Translations under genes and position numbers: made by a program
Origin: JALZHR01 sp036389695
GTDB lineage: Bacteria; Acidobacteriota; Blastocatellia; Pyrinomonadales; Pyrinomonadaceae
Length of the DNA stretch: 13,958 nt
NCBI GenBank assembly: GCA_036389695.1
Contig: DASVWG010000133.1
Location: forward strand, 1 to 13,958
Direction: 5' to 3'
Shown here: one piece after another, positions 11,065 to 13,958 of the stretch
How the letters are laid out: each line of letters opens with the position of its first letter
Numbering within the stretch: position 1 is the first letter of the stretch
The notes under the pieces: generated by a model
The model's input: only the letters and a program-made list of their open reading frames with translations
Databases searched by the model: none
Told to the model about the DNA's origin: nothing

Positions 11065-13080
11065 TCAATTGCCGACGGGCAGAACGTATGTCACCGGAAT
11101 CTCGTCGGGCGGAGTTTGGCTGACCATGCTTGTGCCGAACCATCTGCCGTCCGAGGCTCGATAAGTGTAAAAGTCATTTCTGAAAAAGCCGGAAGTCGGC
11201 TGCGGAATGCCGCCCTGACCGCGCGAAACAAAGGCGTTTCTGCCGTCGAGTGAAGAGGCGAAATAAAATACTGAATTGTCGGGACGAAAGACATTAAAAT
11301 CGGCTCGCCCGTCATCGTCGACGTCCGTCGGCTGCGGTATATCGCCAGCCTGACCAAAGTGCGCGGCAATCTTTGCGTTGTCCGTGCTTCGCAAATAATA
11401 CCAGTTTCCTTCCGAAGGACGAAAAACGGCAACGTCGGCTTTGCCGTCGCCGTCGAAATCAGCGGGAACGGGTTTATCTTCACTCAAGCCGAAATGTATC
11501 AATAAAGAAGTCTGCGTCGAACTCAGCCGTATCATCCAGTCGCCCGTTGCCGCGCGGAAAACGGCGAAATCCGTTTTAAAATCGCCGTCGAAATCGGCGG
11601 GAACGGGTTTATCGCCGTTTTGTCCGAACTCGAAACTTATTTCTTTCTCAGTCGTCGCGTTGACATACCACGTTCCGTTCGCCGGGCGAAAAACAGCCGT
11701 GTCGGTGACGCCGTCGCCGTCATAATCGCCCGGCGTCGGAATGTCGCCGGACGCGCCCCAGAAAACAGTGCGATTTATTATCTCAAAACCGCCGTCGTTA
11801 TACGTCCAGCGTCCGGTTTTCGGCTGCCAGGAGGCGAAATTCACTCGCCCGCTGCCGAGATAATCAATCGTGTCGGGTCTGCCGCGCCGGAAACAATCCG
11901 CTTCATACAACTGAAAAGCATAAGTCTGGAAAGTGGTGTTTGTCCCGATGCGCAGAATATCGGCTTTCCGGTCGTTGTTAAAATCGGCGATTAAGCTCAG
12001 ATAGGTCTGTATATTCTGGTAGGAAAGCTTGAAGCCGCCGGCGCGCTTTCTTAAATAAATGTTGTAACCGCGTTCTTCATTAAACACGGCGAAATCTTTA
12101 ACCCCGTCGCCGTCAAAATCATTCAGGTAAAAAAGCGGAGTGCTGGCATTGATGGGCAGCGGGTAATTGACGACTGAAAATCCCTGATTGGCGTTGTTGT
12201 ATAAAACGGAAACCGAGCGAGCGCCTGCCGAAAGCGCCGTGGCGACGAAATCTTTCGAGCCGTCGCCGTCGAAATCATGAACCAACCGGAGCCTTTCGAT
12301 ATTGCCGAGGTTGATGCTCTGGCTCTGGGAAAAAGTTCCGTCGCCGCGATTATAAAAAAACTGCATAAAACTACTGGTCGAAGTCGCAAAATGCGCGGCA
12401 ATGTCCTTGCGCCCGTCGTTATTGAAATCTTCGACCACGATGCTGCTCGCGCCGTTTATAATCGCGGTTCCGCCGGACTGAAAACTGAAGCCTTCCGTAG
12501 AAAGATGATATTTAACAAAAGAATTTCCCGATTTAATTCCGATTTGGTTGACCAGCATATCTTTTCGACCGTCGCCGTTGATGTCGAACATATCGACGAG
12601 CGTCGCGCTGAAGGGAAACTGGTTTAAAATGTTCGACGTGCTTTGAAAGGCAAAACTGCCCGTATTATTGCCGAGATAAACTTCGATAAGCGTGCTGTTG
12701 AAAGTTACCAAATCCAGCGCCGCGTCATTGTTAACATCGAAGAAACTTATCTTGTAATTGCCCGTCGGCTGATTCGAGCGAATCGGAGTCTCACTGCCGG
12801 CTTGAAATTTTCCTTTGCCGTCGCCCTGAAAAGTTACAAGGCGACCGTTTCCGCCGCCGTTTGAAACAGCGGCGACGATATCGAGTTTTCCGTCGTTATT
12901 CAAGTCGGCGTAATTATAGGCAAATATGCCGCCGAATTGGCTGCCGGACGGAAATTGAGGAAAGAAAGAACGCGCGTCCCTGTTAAAATAAACATCGCTG
13001 CACTTTGCGCCGCGCGCTTCCGCCGCGTTTAAAAAACAGACCAGCAGCATTACGGAAAAAAGAGAAATCAGCAGACGCAT
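11065..13080 (-). CDS. Secreted FG-GAP/VCBS repeat protein (two propeller-like domains)
   Basis: 671 residues with a signal peptide (1-22, MRLLISLFSVMLL, cleavage near AEA). Eleven Ca-binding loops of DxDxDGxxD type are visible. Seven start near residues 59, 115, 166, 218, 269, 321 and 366 (period about 51), fitting a seven-bladed FG-GAP propeller. Four start near 452, 496, 541 and 586 (period about 45), each followed by VFRPxxGxWY; with degenerate copies near 417 and 639 the second half has six units. Some loops lack a ligand (DVNNDAALD, DFNNDRKAD, DFDGDFKTD). Such proteins are extracellular or surface bound and fold with calcium; ligand unknown. No LPxTG, PEP-CTERM or Por-type sorting tail is seen. 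ATG 13080 has an AAGGA SD 7 nt upstream. The gene is alone, converging on purD. Confidence 0.85.
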   Translation of the reverse strand: MRLLISLFSVMLLVCFLNAAEARGAKCSDVYFNRDARSFFPQFPSGSQFGGIFAYNYADLNNDGKLDIVAAVSNGGGNGRLVTFQGDGKGKFQAGSETPIRSNQPTGNYKISFFDVNNDAALDLVTFNSTLIEVYLGNNTGSFAFQSTSNILNQFPFSATLVDMFDINGDGRKDMLVNQIGIKSGNSFVKYHLSTEGFSFQSGGTAIINGASSIVVEDFNNDGRKDIAAHFATSTSSFMQFFYNRGDGTFSQSQSINLGNIERLRLVHDFDGDGSKDFVATALSAGARSVSVLYNNANQGFSVVNYPLPINASTPLFYLNDFDGDGVKDFAVFNEERGYNIYLRKRAGGFKLSYQNIQTYLSLIADFNNDRKADILRIGTNTTFQTYAFQLYEADCFRRGRPDTIDYLGSGRVNFASWQPKTGRWTYNDGGFEIINRTVFWGASGDIPTPGDYDGDGVTDTAVFRPANGTWYVNATTEKEISFEFGQNGDKPVPADFDGDFKTDFAVFRAATGDWMIRLSSTQTSLLIHFGLSEDKPVPADFDGDGKADVAVFRPSEGNWYYLRSTDNAKIAAHFGQAGDIPQPTDVDDDGRADFNVFRPDNSVFYFASSLDGRNAFVSRGQGGIPQPTSGFFRNDFYTYRASDGRWFGTSMVSQTPPDEIPVTYVLPVGN

Positions 13081-13121
13081 ATTGTTTCCTTCGGTGAGCC
13101 GGGAATTGAAAAACCAAACGT

Positions 13122-13150
13122 ATTTTGCGTTTAACCGGAAAATTATTCAA
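13122..13150 (-). promoter_or_regulatory. Putative promoter of the FG-GAP gene
   Basis: On the minus strand -35 TTGAAT (13145-13150), 17-bp spacer, -10 CAAAAT (13122-13127). Each box matches the consensus at four of six positions. The leader would be about 35 nt and include the SD. Confidence 0.4.
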
Positions 13151-13235
13151 GTTATTTTAATTCAGAGGCAAATTAAAACTTGTCAGCGAAAAAAGACTAT
13201 GCTTTGATAAAATCTGTTTTTAAAGAAACGCGAAC

Positions 13236-13249
13236 GGAGCTGACCATTG
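13236..13249 (+). promoter_or_regulatory. SD site fixing a TTG start for yhhQ
   Basis: GGAG at 13236-13239 precedes TTG 13247 by 7 nt. The next in-frame ATG (13295) falls inside the first membrane helix, so TTG is preferred. The spacing and start codon match those of the gene at 2434. Confidence 0.6.
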
Positions 13250-13958
13250 GATTCCCAAAATTTCGACCGGAGCTATAAATATTACGATTTGATTATGGCG
13301 GCTTTTGTCGCCGTTCTTTTATGCTCGAATTTAATCGGCGTGCACAAGGTTTCGAGCGTCAATCTGCCGTTTTACGGCGAATATATTTACGGCGCGGGCG
13401 TTTTGTTTTTCCCTATCAGCTACCTGTTCGGCGATATTCTGACGGAAGTTTACGGCTACGCGCGCTCGCGCAAAGTAATCTGGGCGGGCTTCGGCGCTTT
13501 GATTTTCGCGTCGTTGATGTCTTTTGTCGTCACGAGCCTGCCGGTCGCGAAAACGATGTCGCCGGAACAGGTGCAGGCGGTCAATCTGATTTTCGGGCAA
13601 ACGCCGCGCATCGTGCTGGCTTCGCTGACGGCTTTCTGGCTCGGCGAGTTTGTCAATTCCTTCGTGCTGGCAAAAATGAAACTGTTGACGCAGGGAAAAA
13701 ATCTATGGATGCGGACAATCGGCTCGACCGTGATGGGCGAAATCGCCGATTCGCTGATTTTTTACCCGATTGCCTTTTACGGCACGTGGTCAAACGAGCA
13801 GTTAATCAGCGTAATGATTGGAAATTATTTTATAAAAGTTTTGTGGGAAGTTCTCGCCACGCCTTTTACATATTTAATCGTCGGCTTCCTGAAACGCGCC
13901 GAGCACGAAGATTACTACGACCGCGACACGGACTTTAATCCGTTTAGCCTGGAAACTT
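13247..13958 (+). CDS. yhhQ: Queuosine precursor transporter, YhhQ family (3' end cut by window)
   Basis: 237 codons are present with no stop before the window end; the charged tail (HEDYYDRDTDF) suggests only a few residues are missing. This inner-membrane protein imports preQ0/preQ1 or related queuosine precursors for tRNA wobble modification. Family signatures are strong: FFPISYLFGDILTEVYGY (54-71) with RKVIWAG after it, GEFVNSFVLAKMK (133-145), and RTIGSTVMGEIADSLIFYPIAF (156-177), with the conserved acidic and aromatic residues. About six helices are seen, near 13-31, 46-62, 76-98, 121-141, 160-180 and 195-215. I start it at TTG 13247, supported by an SD. It is divergent from the FG-GAP gene. 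No preQ1 riboswitch fold was recognised in the leader, and no queuosine synthesis gene is in view. Confidence 0.92.
   Translation, partial: MDSQNFDRSYKYYDLIMAAFVAVLLCSNLIGVHKVSSVNLPFYGEYIYGAGVLFFPISYLFGDILTEVYGYARSRKVIWAGFGALIFASLMSFVVTSLPVAKTMSPEQVQAVNLIFGQTPRIVLASLTAFWLGEFVNSFVLAKMKLLTQGKNLWMRTIGSTVMGEIADSLIFYPIAFYGTWSNEQLISVMIGNYFIKVLWEVLATPFTYLIVGFLKRAEHEDYYDRDTDFNPFSLET

Noticed and set aside
11451..11612. Near-identical direct DNA repeats 45 codons apart
   Set aside because: They encode successive VPADFDGD blades of the FG-GAP protein and need no separate explanation.
12277..12627. 116-residue plus-strand frame opposite the FG-GAP gene, and similar antisense frames elsewhere
   Set aside because: Low-complexity, no SD, and explained by the codon bias of the gene on the other strand.
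13151..13246. preQ1 riboswitch before yhhQ
   Set aside because: No preQ1-I or preQ1-II core (C-rich loop with A-rich tail) could be found in the short leader.
13321..13938. 205-residue open frame on the plus strand
   Set aside because: Arg-rich shadow of yhhQ in another phase; the yhhQ frame carries all family motifs.

Overview
The window is ordinary bacterial chromosome, densely coded on both strands. I see no phage, plasmid, CRISPR, rRNA or tRNA genes. The best guess for the organism is an Acidobacteriota relative of class Blastocatellia (Pyrinomonadales-like). This is inference from three things: the secreted FG-GAP protein with DFDGDGKAD and VFRPxxGxWY repeats, the pair of small conserved unknown proteins at 1885-2267, and moderate-GC genes separated by AT-rich spacers rich in inverted repeats. 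No marker gene settles the taxonomy.

Layout from left to right. An SDR oxidoreductase (130-891) and a class-II cyclic-nucleotide-phosphodiesterase-like MBL hydrolase (1008-1784) read rightward. They meet a translationally coupled pair of small unknown genes (2267 to 1885, minus). A rightward pair follows: a two-helix membrane protein with a TPR-like tail and an overlapping zinc-ribbon protein (2434-3625). Next comes an orphan Wza-type polysaccharide export protein with SLBB domains (3757-4779). A four-hairpin, MITE-like repeat (about 4788-4958) separates it from a promoter driving a small membrane protein and a secreted matrixin-type metalloprotease (5025-6597). The 6598-6998 spacer contains a candidate free-standing small RNA with its own promoter and terminator, then the leader of a 12-helix APC-superfamily transporter (6999-9011). 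A double zinc-ribbon protein (9449 to 9063, minus) is divergent from purD (9694-10971). purD converges on a secreted 671-residue FG-GAP/VCBS protein (13080 to 11065, minus). Divergent from that is a queuosine-precursor transporter (YhhQ family, TTG start at 13247), which runs off the window end.

The genes do not form one pathway. They are housekeeping (purD, yhhQ), cell surface or secretion (export protein, matrixin, FG-GAP protein, transporter) and small unknowns. The most interesting content is between genes. The roughly 95-nt RNA at 6698-6791 carries an 8-nt match to the anti-Shine-Dalgarno end of 16S rRNA. The transporter leader has two mutually exclusive hairpins just before a start codon without an SD. 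All three convergent gene junctions hold a long perfect inverted repeat touching or nearly touching the stop codons, and the repeats differ in sequence. Several spacers are built from short tandem words arranged as inverted copies.
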